In this document: piece after piece, positions 1 through 8,877 of the stretch
Layout of the letters: the number at the start of each line of letters is the position of its first letter
How positions within the stretch are numbered: position 1 is the stretch's first letter
Assembly: GCA_045862995.1 (NCBI GenBank)
Contig: BTVX01000003.1
Location: 1-64,000, forward strand
From: UBA2387 sp019454665
GTDB lineage: Bacteria > Armatimonadota > Fimbriimonadia > Fimbriimonadales > Fimbriimonadaceae
Length of the DNA: 64,000 nt
Direction: 5' to 3'
Made by a program: the position numbers and the translations under genes
Notes under the pieces: model-generated
What the model was told of the DNA's origin: nothing
Database searches by the model: none
The model's input: the letters and a program-made list of their open reading frames with translations, nothing else

Positions 1-446
1 AGCCTGGGGAGGGCCGGGGAGGGGTTGACCACTAACCCAGGACCTTGACGGTTTGTCAGAGAACAGTGTCTGCCCAATTCGTCTCTACCAGCGCGACAAA
101 CATCACCGAACCTCACCCAACTCCAACCGAACCTCACCAAACTTCGATTCGGGGGTGCCACGGTCTGGCCGGGCCCCACCACCCCTCGCACCCAAGACCG
201 CCCCTGCCCGGCAGACCGTGACCTTCGGAGCGACCTAGCCTCGGCGATGGTCAACCCACGGCTGGCACGGTCTGGCGGCAAGAAAGGCCCTGGTCGGGCG
301 AAGCCAAGACGAGCCGCGCAGACCGTGGCACCCCCGAGCACTCCCGGTCCGACTCGCCGCCGTCCTCAAACGAGGCTCGCCTTGGGCAGGACGAGCCCCC
401 TGGGACTTGACAAAGCTCCATACCACCTCAGCCTGGCGTCCGAGTG
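1..446. other. Non-coding stretch, no convincing gene
   Basis: No open frame here has the composition of a real protein; the short frames are rich in Arg, Pro and Ser, typical of reading GC-rich DNA out of frame. A 13-base direct repeat (ACCGAACCTCACC) occurs at 105-117 and 126-138. CCTGGG (3-8) and CCCAGG (37-42) could pair. The stretch lies downstream of ruvB, and I see no clear terminator with a U-tract. Confidence 0.5.
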
Positions 447-1472
447 TCAATCCAGGGGCAGCGTGCCGTCCGTCGCGGGGCGGGGTTTGCCCAAGTGGGC
501 GTAGGCTCGGGCCGTGGCGCAGCGGCCCCGGGCCGTGCGCTGGATCAGCCCTTGCTGGAGCAGGTACGGCTCGCACACGTCCTCGATCGTCCCCGCGTCT
601 TCGCCCGTCGAAGCGGCCAGCGTGTCCAGCCCCACGGGTCCTCCGCCGAACTTCTCGATGATCGCGAGCAGCAGCGAGCGGTCCACTCGATCCAAGCCGA
701 GGTCGTCGACTTCCAGGGCGTCCAGCGCGGTGTCGGCGATGCTCTTCGTGATGGACTCCAACCCCGCGACTTGGGCGAAATCGCGCACGCGGCGAAGCAA
801 GCGGTTGGCGATGCGGGGCGTGCCCCGCGAGCGTTTCGCGATCTCCTCCGCGCCTTCGGGGTCGACGCGATATCCGAGGATCGAACTTGACCTGCGGATG
901 ATCTCCAGCAGTTCGGGCGCGCCATAGAACTGGAAGTGCGTCACGATGCCGAACCGGTCGCGGAGCGGGCCCGTGAGCAAGCCTTGCCGGGTCGTCGCGC
1001 CCACCACGGTGAACGCGGGCACATCGAGCCGGATAGAACGCGCCGCTGGGCCCTTGCCGATCATGATGTCCACCTTGCCGTCCTCCATCGCGGGGTAGAG
1101 GATCTCTTCCACCGGGCGGCTGAGCCGGTGGATTTCGTCGATGAACAGCACGGCGTGGGGGTCGAGGTTGGTCAGGATGCCCACGAGGTCGCCGGGCCGT
1201 TCGATGGCGGGACCGCTGGTCACGTGGATCGTCGCGCCCATTTCCAGGGCCACGATGTGGGCGAGCGTCGTTTTGCCCAGCCCTGGCGGGCCGTAAAGCA
1301 GCAGGTGGTCGAGGGGCTCGCCTCGCTGCAACGCGGCCTGAAGGAACACGCGCAGGTTCTGCTTGAGTTGGTCCTGACCGATGAACTCCTCCAGCCTCTT
1401 GGGGCGCAAGGAAAGCTCGAACGTGCGTTCTTCGGGTCGGCGGCTGGGGTCGAGTTCGTCTTGGGCTCTCAT
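447..1472 (-). CDS. ruvB: Holliday junction branch migration helicase RuvB
   Basis: RuvB is the hexameric AAA+ motor that with RuvA drives Holliday junction branch migration in recombinational repair. The 341-residue product has the usual family length. Walker A GPPGLGKT is at about 61-68, Walker B LFIDEIH at about 109-115, and the RuvB signature GATTRQGLLTGPLRDRFG at about 158-175, followed by a winged-helix C-terminal domain. Its ATG overlaps the ruvA stop by four bases (ATGA), so the two are translationally coupled. It is the last gene of rpsR-ruvA-ruvB. The identification is secure. Confidence 0.97.
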   Translation of the reverse strand: MRAQDELDPSRRPEERTFELSLRPKRLEEFIGQDQLKQNLRVFLQAALQRGEPLDHLLLYGPPGLGKTTLAHIVALEMGATIHVTSGPAIERPGDLVGILTNLDPHAVLFIDEIHRLSRPVEEILYPAMEDGKVDIMIGKGPAARSIRLDVPAFTVVGATTRQGLLTGPLRDRFGIVTHFQFYGAPELLEIIRRSSSILGYRVDPEGAEEIAKRSRGTPRIANRLLRRVRDFAQVAGLESITKSIADTALDALEVDDLGLDRVDRSLLLAIIEKFGGGPVGLDTLAASTGEDAGTIEDVCEPYLLQQGLIQRTARGRCATARAYAHLGKPRPATDGTLPLD

Positions 1473-2050
1473 CGGGCCAGCTTCCTCAGCGCGGCGCGGA
1501 CGCGCTCTTCGACGGTGCCTTCCGCCTCGGCGGCGGCGGCTTCGGCCTCGTTGCGGCGGTAGCCAAGGGCCAGCAGGGCCTCCACCACGTCGTCGCCGGA
1601 GAGGGTCTTCTTGGGAGCGGCTTCGCCGACTTTGCGGGCCAGAGCCTCGGCTTGGATCTTGTCGCGCAGTTCGAGGGCGATGCGCTCGGCGAGGCGCGGG
1701 CCGACGCCCGAGGCGCGCGTCATCGGCTTGGGGTCGCCCAGGGCGATGGCTTGGACCACGGCATCGGGACCCACTTGGCCGATCAGCGAAAGCGCGATCT
1801 TGGGGCCACAGCCCTTGACTTCGACCAGCAGATCGAAGAGCCGTCGTTCAGCCGCGTCGCCGAAGCCATAGAGAAAGACGCCGTCCTCGCGGAACACCTG
1901 ACGGGTCCACAGTTCCACGGCAGACCCGGGTGCTGGAAGGGTGCCGAAGAGCGATTCGGGGATGGAGACTTCGTAGCCCACACCCCCGGCGTCCACGACG
2001 GCCATGCCGCCATGGAGGTCCAACAGTTCGCCCCGAAGGCGTCCGATCAT
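1469..2050 (-). CDS. ruvA: Holliday junction DNA-binding protein RuvA
   Basis: RuvA binds the four-way junction and recruits RuvB. The family nearly always begins MIGxLxG, and MIGRLRGEL occurs here, so I take the ATG at 2050 (193 residues). An in-frame start 24 bases upstream (2074) would add MPEGNLPL. Helix-hairpin-helix segments appear in the middle (VKGCGPKIALSLIGQVG and SGVGPRLAERIALELRD), and the C-terminal RuvB-binding three-helix domain is present (DDVVEALLALGYRRNEA). It lies 34 bases after rpsR and overlaps ruvB by four bases. Confidence 0.96.
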   Translation of the reverse strand: MIGRLRGELLDLHGGMAVVDAGGVGYEVSIPESLFGTLPAPGSAVELWTRQVFREDGVFLYGFGDAAERRLFDLLVEVKGCGPKIALSLIGQVGPDAVVQAIALGDPKPMTRASGVGPRLAERIALELRDKIQAEALARKVGEAAPKKTLSGDDVVEALLALGYRRNEAEAAAAEAEGTVEERVRAALRKLAR

Positions 2051-2084
2051 GAGCGGGAGGTTACCTTCCGGCAACCCGCTCGGC

Positions 2085-2510
2085 TCATTCTTCGGTGGAT
2101 TCGGCCGTGGCGGTTGCGGCTGCGGCCGCAGTCTGTTCGGCGTTGGCGGCCGCGTTCTGGGCGGCGTACGCCTGATAGCTGCGCTCGCGGCGCGGGCCGG
2201 GACCCCGGTCCGTCATTTCGCGCACGACGAACGGCAGGAGGGCCATTTCGCGGGCGCGGCGGATCGCTCGGGCGATCATGCGCTGTTGCTTGGCCGTGTT
2301 GCCCGTCTGTCGCGAAGGGATCATCTTGCCCCGGTCGTTGATGAACCGGCGCAGCAGGTTGTAGTCCTTGTAGTCGACCGCCGTGATCTTGTTGATGGTC
2401 AGGTAGCTGACCTTGCGGCGTCGCCGACCCTTGGTGCGCTCGTCCTTCTCGCGGAGTTCGGGCGCGCCTGCGGAGGCGTCGAAAAGCTGTTTGTCCGTGG
2501 TTTCGCTCAT
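2085..2510 (-). CDS. rpsR: 30S ribosomal protein S18, extended form
   Basis: S18 sits on the platform of the small ribosomal subunit. The conserved core runs from about residue 40 (KITAVDYKDYNLLRRFI) to about 95, including PSRQTGN and the helix KQQRMIARAIRRAREMALLP. At 141 residues it is nearly twice the usual 75-85: there is an acidic/basic N-terminal extension and an Ala-Thr-Glu-rich tail of about 40 residues. The zinc-ligand cysteines found before the core in many S18 proteins are absent. It is not next to rpsF, ssb or rplI, its usual partners, but leads the ruvAB operon. Confidence 0.93.
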   Translation of the reverse strand: MSETTDKQLFDASAGAPELREKDERTKGRRRRKVSYLTINKITAVDYKDYNLLRRFINDRGKMIPSRQTGNTAKQQRMIARAIRRAREMALLPFVVREMTDRGPGPRRERSYQAYAAQNAAANAEQTAAAAATATAESTEE

Positions 2511-2544
2511 GCGTGTGTTCTGCCGTGGAACGTGTTGAGGGCCG

Positions 2545-2550
2545 ATTATA
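2545..2550 (-). promoter_or_regulatory. -10 box of the rpsR-ruvAB operon
   Basis: Read on the minus strand this is a perfect TATAAT, giving a leader of about 28-30 bases before the rpsR ATG. A TTGACT lies further upstream, but its 23-base spacing is too long for a standard -35, so the -35 is uncertain. Confidence 0.6.
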
Positions 2551-2599
2551 GCACAGGCTCAGGCACCGGGCTAAGTCAACCGTCGTCGCGGGGTTGTCG

Positions 2600-2605
2600 T
2601 ATACT
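2600..2605 (+). promoter_or_regulatory. Probable -10 box of ftsK
   Basis: TATACT lies 33 bases before the ftsK ATG in the 128-base divergent region shared with rpsR. No good -35 is visible. Confidence 0.35.
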
Positions 2606-2638
2606 GATCTGCGTCCAAGGATGGACGCTTGAATCAGG

Positions 2639-4843
2639 ATGAGAAGCACCGCGCGCCCCGCAAACCGCGGCAACGGACGGTCGGTCAAGAAAGTCGAGGA
2701 GCCCTCGCACAGGCCCTACGACGTCTTGGGCGTCGTCTTCATCGCTCTGGCCCTCGTCACCGTGGCCTCGCTCACCGTGGCCGACTCTGGGCTGGTCGGG
2801 CAGGCGTTGGGCGGGTTCTTTCGCACGTTGTTCGGCCAAGCCGCTTGGGTCGCACCCGTCGCTTTGGCCGCCGTCGGCGTGCTCATCATCGCAGGACGCC
2901 GCACCGTGGGGGGCCTGAATCGGGTCACGTTCGGCGTGCTGCTGCTGTTCCTCACGTTGGCGGGTTCGCTCTCGCGTCCCGTGGGCGGCGACTATTTCGA
3001 TCCACGCGCGCTGTCCGAAAGCGGCGGCTATATCGGAGCCCTGTTGGGGTGGGCGTTTTCCACCCTGCTCGGCTCGGCGGCGGCCATCGGCTTCTGGACG
3101 CTGGGCATGTGCGGCCTGATCCTTTGCCTGAACGCACCGCTCATCAGCTTCTGGAACACGCTGCGCCAGCCCAAGAGGCCCCGCGTCGTGGTCAAGGAGC
3201 CGAACCCCGTGCGCGAGCGGCCAGCCCCAAGGATCATGACGCCGCCGACTCCCGAGCCCATCGCCACCCGAGAGCCCGAACCCGCGCCCAATAAGCGCGA
3301 ACCCGTGGTGCGCGAATCCAACACGCCGATGCTCGAGCAGAACGAGCAGGTGCCCAAGGAGGGCTACCAATTGCCTCCGATGAGCCTGCTTTCCGATCCG
3401 CCGGACAAACCGAAGCGCTCGCCGCAGGAGATGCAGCGCAACATCGACACGTTGGAAGGCACGCTGGAGGAGTTCGGGATTGACGCCAACGTCGTCGAAG
3501 TGGCGACAGGCCCCACGGTGACGCGCTACGAAATCCAGCTTGGGCCGGGCATCAAGGTCAACCGCATCGTCCAGTTGGCCGACAACATCGCGATGAACCT
3601 CGCGGCTTCGCACGTGCGCGTAGAGGCCCCCATCCCCGGCAAGGCGGCGATCGGCGTCGAAGTGCCCAACTCGGCGCGTTCGTCCGTCGCCATCCGCGAG
3701 CTTTGCCAGACCAAGGAGTTTTTGGAGCACCCTTCGAAGCTGGCCATCGCGCTCGGCCAGGACGTGAGCGGAATCAACCGGTACGCCGACCTGACCAAGA
3801 TGCCGCACCTGCTCATCGGCGGCGCGACCAATTCTGGCAAGTCCATCGGATTGGCTTCGATCATCACGTCGTTGCTCATGCGCAACACGCCGAAGGACCT
3901 GAAGTTCGTGATGATCGATCCCAAGCGCGTCGAGCTGTCGCTGTTCGACCGTATCCCGCACCTGCTTTGTCCGGTCATCAAGGATGTCAAGGAGGCGCCG
4001 GGCGTGCTGCGCGCCGTGTGGCGGGAGATGGACCGCCGGTACGACCAGCTCAGCGAAGCGGGCGTGCGCAACATCGACGGCTGGAACGCCAAGGCCAGCT
4101 TCCAGGACCGCATGTCCTATATCGTGGTCATCATCGACGAGTTGGCCGACCTGATGATTCAGGCCGCCGCCGAGGTGGAAACGTCCATCTGCCGGTTGGC
4201 GCAACTCGCCCGCGCAACGGGTATCCACTTGGTCGTGGCCACGCAGCGCCCCAGCGTGGACGTGATCACGGGCACGATCAAGGCCAACATCTCGAGCCGC
4301 GTGGCGTTTTCGGTGTCGTCGCAGATCGATTCGCGCACGATCCTCGACCAGAAGGGCGCGGAGGATTTGGTCGGGCGCGGCGACATGCTGTTCCTGCCCA
4401 TTGACGCTTCCAAGCCGATCCGCATCCAAGGGTGCTACGTTTCGGAGCAGGAGATCGACTCGATCTGCAAGTTCTGGCGTTCGCAGCAGGAGGCCCAGTA
4501 CGCGTTCAACCCGGCGGACTTTGTGGTCGGCGAGAGCGGCAGTGGTTCGGGAGGCGGCGGCGAAGAGGAGGGCGACGAGTTCTGGGAGCCGGCCGTTCGC
4601 TGGGTCGCCGAGCGTGGGCAAGCCTCCACTTCGATGCTGCAGCGCCGGTTTTCGATCGGTTTTCAGCGCGCCTCGCGATTGCTGGACGCGATGGAAGAGC
4701 GGGGCATCGTCGGCCCCCGCGAAGGCGCGCGTCCCCGCGAAGTGCTCATGGACGTCCACGAGATCGAGCATTTGTTCGGCGGCGGTCGTTCGGTGGGCCG
4801 TGCCGCACCTCCGCCTCGCGACGACGACGAAGAACTGGACTGA
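2639..4843 (+). CDS. ftsK: DNA translocase FtsK/SpoIIIE
   Basis: This is the septal DNA pump that clears chromosome ends during division. About four transmembrane segments lie within residues 28-180, followed by a Pro/Glu-rich linker to about 260, then the RecA-like motor. Walker A is GATNSGKS (about 394-401), with Asn where Gly is commonest but still fitting GxxxxGKS. Walker B is VVIIDELADL (about 494-503), with TQRPSVDVITG downstream. A winged-helix gamma domain follows from about 645 (WVAERGQASTSMLQRRF, GYARAxRLLD-like region), which in the family reads KOPS sites. The 734 residues match the short SpoIIIE-type proteins. An upstream ATG at 2621 is closed by a stop after three codons. Confidence 0.96.
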   Translation: MRSTARPANRGNGRSVKKVEEPSHRPYDVLGVVFIALALVTVASLTVADSGLVGQALGGFFRTLFGQAAWVAPVALAAVGVLIIAGRRTVGGLNRVTFGVLLLFLTLAGSLSRPVGGDYFDPRALSESGGYIGALLGWAFSTLLGSAAAIGFWTLGMCGLILCLNAPLISFWNTLRQPKRPRVVVKEPNPVRERPAPRIMTPPTPEPIATREPEPAPNKREPVVRESNTPMLEQNEQVPKEGYQLPPMSLLSDPPDKPKRSPQEMQRNIDTLEGTLEEFGIDANVVEVATGPTVTRYEIQLGPGIKVNRIVQLADNIAMNLAASHVRVEAPIPGKAAIGVEVPNSARSSVAIRELCQTKEFLEHPSKLAIALGQDVSGINRYADLTKMPHLLIGGATNSGKSIGLASIITSLLMRNTPKDLKFVMIDPKRVELSLFDRIPHLLCPVIKDVKEAPGVLRAVWREMDRRYDQLSEAGVRNIDGWNAKASFQDRMSYIVVIIDELADLMIQAAAEVETSICRLAQLARATGIHLVVATQRPSVDVITGTIKANISSRVAFSVSSQIDSRTILDQKGAEDLVGRGDMLFLPIDASKPIRIQGCYVSEQEIDSICKFWRSQQEAQYAFNPADFVVGESGSGSGGGGEEEGDEFWEPAVRWVAERGQASTSMLQRRFSIGFQRASRLLDAMEERGIVGPREGARPREVLMDVHEIEHLFGGGRSVGRAAPPPRDDDEELD

Positions 4844-4913
4844 GGTTCGGGCGTTTCCTGCGAAAGCCTCGGCGCGTCTGTCGAAACGGAACGGCGTCGT
4901 TCGTTGAACTGCC

Positions 4914-5993
4914 ATGAATGCACTCGCACTCGCCCTTTGTTTGTCCGCCCAACCGGCGCCCGCCGCCCTGAACGGCATGGACCCTGTGGAACTCGCGGCC
5001 GGCCGCGAGGTGCGCGGCAGCGACAGCCTCGCCGCGACGGATGGGCGCTATCACTATTGGTTCGCGACCGAGGCCAACCGAAGCACGTTCGCCGCCGACC
5101 CGTTGCGCTTCGGCATCCAGATGGGCGGCGCGTGCGGTCGAATGGGACCGCTGACGGGGCGAGGCAACATGCACCGGTACTTTGTGCACGAAGGCAAGAT
5201 CTTCATCTTCGCCTCGGAGCAGTGCCGCGACTCGTTCAAGAAGGACCCTTCGGCGCATGTCGAACGCACCGACGCCGTGCCCAAGGGTTCCGCCGAGGCG
5301 AAGCGCCGAGGGCTCGCCATGCTGGACCGCGCCGCGATCGCCCACGGCGGCCAAGCGGTGGACGAGTTCCAGTCGCTCCTGTGGACCACGCAAGAGACAT
5401 ACAACGTCGAGGGCAAGCCCGAGATCTACGTGTCGGGCTACGCCATGCAATGGCCGGACCGGTTCGCGACGCAGTCGCGGTGGCAGACCAGCTTGATCAC
5501 GAGCAACGCCTCGGGCGCCGGAGGTTGGGAGGGCGACAAGGCGAGCGCGCGACCCATCCACCCCGACGAGCACGCCTTCCTACGCCGCGTGTTCTATCAT
5601 CACCCCCTGATCGTGTTGCGCCTGCGGAAGCAACCTGGGTTCGTCGCCGTGCCGGGGTCGGGCATGCTTGGCGGCGAGGCGCTTCCCACGGTAGCCGCTC
5701 ACTACGGCGGGGCGACCACGACCCTGTATCTTCACCCGGCCACCTTCAAGATTCTTGGCGTGGCTTACACCGCCCGGCGTAGCTCCTACGTGCCCATCGT
5801 CCGGCAGTACACCGACTACGCGACGGTTCGGGGAGTTCTGACGCCCATGGCCTGGACGGACACCGTGGAATCCAGCGGAGCCAAGGTCCCGGCCAAGCTC
5901 GCCAAGGTCGAACTGAACCTGCGGCTGGACGCTGCTGGCTTTGGCGACCCGCGCAAGGCTGCCGACCTCCTCGGGACCCCGGTGGGCTCTTAG
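4914..5993 (+). CDS. Exported protein with two YHS-like domains
   Basis: The 359-residue product starts with a signal peptide (ALALALCLSAQPAPAA). Two adjacent segments resemble YHS domains, small metal-associated modules: one around residues 24-75 (DPVELAAGREVRG, YHYWFATEANRSTFAADPLRF, GGACG) and one around 80-115 (MHRYFVHEGKIFIFASEQC, FKKDP). The C-terminal 230 residues (EFQSLLWTTQETYNVEGKP, then beta-rich sequence) I do not recognise; the pattern is loosely like outer-membrane-lipoprotein-sorting folds. It is followed 46 bases later by the xylanase. The exact function is unknown. Confidence 0.7.
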   Translation: MNALALALCLSAQPAPAALNGMDPVELAAGREVRGSDSLAATDGRYHYWFATEANRSTFAADPLRFGIQMGGACGRMGPLTGRGNMHRYFVHEGKIFIFASEQCRDSFKKDPSAHVERTDAVPKGSAEAKRRGLAMLDRAAIAHGGQAVDEFQSLLWTTQETYNVEGKPEIYVSGYAMQWPDRFATQSRWQTSLITSNASGAGGWEGDKASARPIHPDEHAFLRRVFYHHPLIVLRLRKQPGFVAVPGSGMLGGEALPTVAAHYGGATTTLYLHPATFKILGVAYTARRSSYVPIVRQYTDYATVRGVLTPMAWTDTVESSGAKVPAKLAKVELNLRLDAAGFGDPRKAADLLGTPVGS

Positions 5994-6039
5994 CCCCTGG
6001 TCGGAAGGATTCAGCAGCTTAGCGGCGAACGACGATGCG

Positions 6040-7809
6040 ATGTTGCTCGCCGCCCTGTGTCTCGCCCAGTCGGCGCTCGCCGAAGCCGAACAAAGCCGAA
6101 AGTCGCTGTTGCCGCCCGATGCCGTGACTCGGCTGTCGCTGGCTGGCCAGGCCCATCTCGGGCGTTTGGCCGTGGAGCCCGCGACGGGTGCGCCCGCCAC
6201 GCAGGTGGCGCGGCTCGAGACGACGGCGCGAACTCAGAACGACTGGGACGTCTCGGCCACCGTTTCGATCCCCGAGCCGCTGGCCAAGGGCGAAGTGCTG
6301 TTGCTGACGTTTCATGCTCGCGCGGTCAAGGGCCAACCCGAGACCAGCGAGGCCCGTTTCGCCGTAGACGTGCAGACCAACGGCCCTTCGTATGCCAAGT
6401 CGGTGACGCGCTACTTCGGCGTCGGTTCGACGTGGCAGCGGTGCGAGACGCCTTTGGTGGTGGCCCACGCCACGCCCGCCGGTGGGAGCAATGTTAGTTT
6501 CCGGCTGGGGTTCGGCGCACAGATCGTCGAGATCGCGGGTCTGGAACTTTGGCGGTATCCCGACGGCACCAAGGTCCAAGACTTGCCGCGCTCGGCCACG
6601 CGCTATGCGGGCGACGAGCCGAACGCCACATGGCGAGCCGAAGCCGACAAGCGAATCGAACAACTGCGCAAAGGTGACGCCATGATTCGTGTCGCCGGTG
6701 CCGACGGCAAGCCGATCGCAGGGGCCAAGGTCGAGTTCCAGATGAAGCGGCATGCGTTTGGCTTTGGCTCGGCCGTGGACGCCGGGACGCTCTTCCTTGA
6801 AGGGCCGGACGGAGACCGCTACCGGAAGACCGTCCTCGAGAACTACGGCCTCGCGACGATCGAGAACCACCTCAAGTGGCCTTACTGGGAGGATTGGGGG
6901 CGCAAGGACGGGCTGCGCGCCCTCGATTGGCTGCGCGAGAAGGGCATTCTTGTCCGGGGCCACACGTTGATTTGGCCCGGCTGGAAGGAGATGCCCAAGG
7001 ACATGCCTTCGCTGGAGAACGACCCGGCGGCGTTGCGCAAGCGGGTTCAAACGCACTTCGAGGACATCCTCGGCGTGACGCGCGGCAAGATCGTGGAATG
7101 GGACGTGATGAACGAGCCTTACGCCCAGAACGACATGATGCGGATTCTGGGCTGGTCGGAGATGAGCGAGTGGTTCCGCATGGCCAAGCGACTCGAACCG
7201 AACGCTCGGCTGGCCGTCAACGACTACCCGCTGCCCGACAGCCTAGGCGGCGGCAGCGCCCACCTCAACCACTACGCGGGGGTCGTCGAGAGGCTCATCG
7301 CGGAGAAAGCACCGGTGGAGGCGATCGGCTTTCAGGGCCACTTCGGCGACAACGTGGTTCCCCCGGAGCGGTTGCTCGGCGGGCTGGACCGGTTCGCCAA
7401 GTACGGGCTGCCCATCGTGATCACCGAGTTCGACATCAACACCAAGGACGAGGACCTGCAGGCCCGGTACATGCGGGATTTCCTCACCGCTTGCTTCAGC
7501 CACCCGTCGGTGGACACGCTGGTCATCTGGGGCTTCTGGGAGGGTCGGCATTGGTTCCCGGATGCGGGGCTTTACCGCCGCGACTGGTCGCTCCGCCCGC
7601 AGGGGCAGGTGTGGCTCGACCTGGTGAAGAAGCGCTGGTGGACCAACGCCGCGCTGACTTCCGACTCGCGGGGCGAGTCCCGTGTGTCCGGGTTCTACGG
7701 CGACTACGAGGTGGCGGTCACCGCGCCGGGGTTCAAGCCGGCCCGGATGTCGGTCGGCCACACCAAGGCGGCTCCCCTGAACCGGACCGTGGCCTTGGAG
7801 CGAGCTTAG
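6040..7809 (+). CDS. Secreted GH10 endo-1,4-beta-xylanase
   Basis: Glycoside hydrolase family 10 enzymes cut the xylan backbone with retention. I start at the ATG at 6040 because it begins a signal peptide (MLLAALCLAQSALA). Residues about 20-200 are a beta-rich domain like CBM4/9 carbohydrate-binding modules. The TIM barrel follows: HTLIWPGW, acid/base Glu in WDVMNEP (about 359), NDYPL, GFQGHFG, nucleophile Glu in ITEFDIN (about 463) and WGFWEGRHW. The C-terminal about 50 residues form an extra beta segment (SGFYGDYEVAVTAPGF). Both catalytic glutamates are present. The 589 residues fit a modular GH10 enzyme. Confidence 0.92.
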   Translation: MLLAALCLAQSALAEAEQSRKSLLPPDAVTRLSLAGQAHLGRLAVEPATGAPATQVARLETTARTQNDWDVSATVSIPEPLAKGEVLLLTFHARAVKGQPETSEARFAVDVQTNGPSYAKSVTRYFGVGSTWQRCETPLVVAHATPAGGSNVSFRLGFGAQIVEIAGLELWRYPDGTKVQDLPRSATRYAGDEPNATWRAEADKRIEQLRKGDAMIRVAGADGKPIAGAKVEFQMKRHAFGFGSAVDAGTLFLEGPDGDRYRKTVLENYGLATIENHLKWPYWEDWGRKDGLRALDWLREKGILVRGHTLIWPGWKEMPKDMPSLENDPAALRKRVQTHFEDILGVTRGKIVEWDVMNEPYAQNDMMRILGWSEMSEWFRMAKRLEPNARLAVNDYPLPDSLGGGSAHLNHYAGVVERLIAEKAPVEAIGFQGHFGDNVVPPERLLGGLDRFAKYGLPIVITEFDINTKDEDLQARYMRDFLTACFSHPSVDTLVIWGFWEGRHWFPDAGLYRRDWSLRPQGQVWLDLVKKRWWTNAALTSDSRGESRVSGFYGDYEVAVTAPGFKPARMSVGHTKAAPLNRTVALERA

Positions 7810-7899
7810 GCCGAGTGCGTCTCTTCGCCGGCGGCATCCCGGCGTCAAAGGGGCGCTTGGCCCTGCTTCGCCTGCGGATGCGGTAGCCTTCGAACGATC

Positions 7900-8826
7900 G
7901 TGCAACCGCCAACGCGACGCGACGTGCTTCGGACGGGATCGGCCTTGGGCGCCTGGAGCGTCCTGGGTCCGGTGGTCCGGGCGCAACCCGAGGAACCCCC
8001 CATGAATCCCGCTCCTTTCCGCATGCTCTACGCGCCCCACTTCGGCATGTTCCGCCACCACGCCGGCGACGATGCGGTGGACCAACTCAAGTTCGCCGCC
8101 GACGAGGGCTTCCGAGCCTGGGAGGACAACGGCATGATGGGCCGATCGGTCGAGGAGCAAACGCGCATCGCCAAGGCCATGAGCGACTTGGGCATGACGA
8201 TGGGCGTGTTCGTGGCGCATGCCGAATGGGGCAAGCCCATCTACGCCCTCGGCGGCAGGGAGACCATGGAGCAACTTCGCGGGGTGGCCCGCTCCGCAGT
8301 CGAAGTCGCCAAGCGAGTCAACGCCAAGTGGATGACCGTCGTCCCCGGCCCTTACGACCTGCGATTGGATTGGGACTACCAGACCGCCAACGTGGTGGAC
8401 TGCCTGAAGGCGATGGCGGAAGTCTTCGAACCGCACGGGCTGGTCATGGTCTTGGAGCCCCTCAACCCGTACCGCGACCACCCCGGGATGTTCCTGTCCA
8501 AGATTCCGCAGGCGTTCCAAATCTGCAAAGCCGTCGGCTCGCCCGCCTGCAAGATCCTCGACGACCTGTATCACCAGCAGATCACCGAAGGCAACCTGAT
8601 CCCGAACATCGAGAGGGCCTACTCGGAGATCGCGTACTTCCAGTGCGGCGACAACCCCGGCCGCAACGAGCCTACGACGGGCGAGGTCAACTACCGGCGC
8701 GTGTTCGGGCACATCGCGGCCAAGGGCTTCAAGGGCATCATCGGCATGGAGCACGGCAACAGCAAGCCAGGCAAAGAAGGCGAGCGCGCGCTCATCGAAG
8801 CCTATCGCTGGTGCGACGCGTTTTAG
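7900..8826 (+). CDS. Tat-exported sugar isomerase/epimerase-like TIM barrel
   Basis: This belongs to the xylose-isomerase-like TIM barrel superfamily, close to hydroxypyruvate isomerases (Hyi-like). It starts at GTG 7900; the upstream ATG at 7878 meets a stop at once. The N-terminus has a twin-arginine signal (PPTRRDVLRTGSALGAWSV), so it is probably exported. Metal-ligand regions are visible: LEPLNPYRDHPG (Glu), ILDDLYHQQ (Asp/His), QCGDNPGRNEP and a final IGMEHGNS (Glu). A TAGCCT hexamer lies 10 bases before the GTG. It lies 90 bases after the xylanase, suggesting a role in sugar metabolism. The true substrate cannot be read from sequence. Confidence 0.82.
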   Translation: MQPPTRRDVLRTGSALGAWSVLGPVVRAQPEEPPMNPAPFRMLYAPHFGMFRHHAGDDAVDQLKFAADEGFRAWEDNGMMGRSVEEQTRIAKAMSDLGMTMGVFVAHAEWGKPIYALGGRETMEQLRGVARSAVEVAKRVNAKWMTVVPGPYDLRLDWDYQTANVVDCLKAMAEVFEPHGLVMVLEPLNPYRDHPGMFLSKIPQAFQICKAVGSPACKILDDLYHQQITEGNLIPNIERAYSEIAYFQCGDNPGRNEPTTGEVNYRRVFGHIAAKGFKGIIGMEHGNSKPGKEGERALIEAYRWCDAF

Positions 8827-8877
8827 AAGTTCCCTGGTCGTTTCTGGCGAAAGAGGGTTCGGCCACCGGCGTGGGCT

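Noticed and set aside
105..138. The 13-base direct repeat as an attachment site or integration scar
   Set aside because: No integrase, tRNA or second distant copy is nearby; similar CCGAACC runs at about 11963-12000 suggest simple low-complexity sequence.
1..446. Several overlapping short frames at the left edge as genes
   Set aside because: They overlap each other on both strands, have Arg/Pro-rich composition and no motif or ribosome site.
2576..4978. An 800-codon open frame on the minus strand opposite ftsK
   Set aside because: It is the antisense shadow of ftsK; its sequence is rich in Arg, His and Asp with no domain, while the plus strand encodes a complete FtsK.
5941..6039. An upstream extension of the xylanase reading frame
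   Set aside because: It overlaps the end of the YHS protein gene and would bury the obvious signal peptide starting at 6040.
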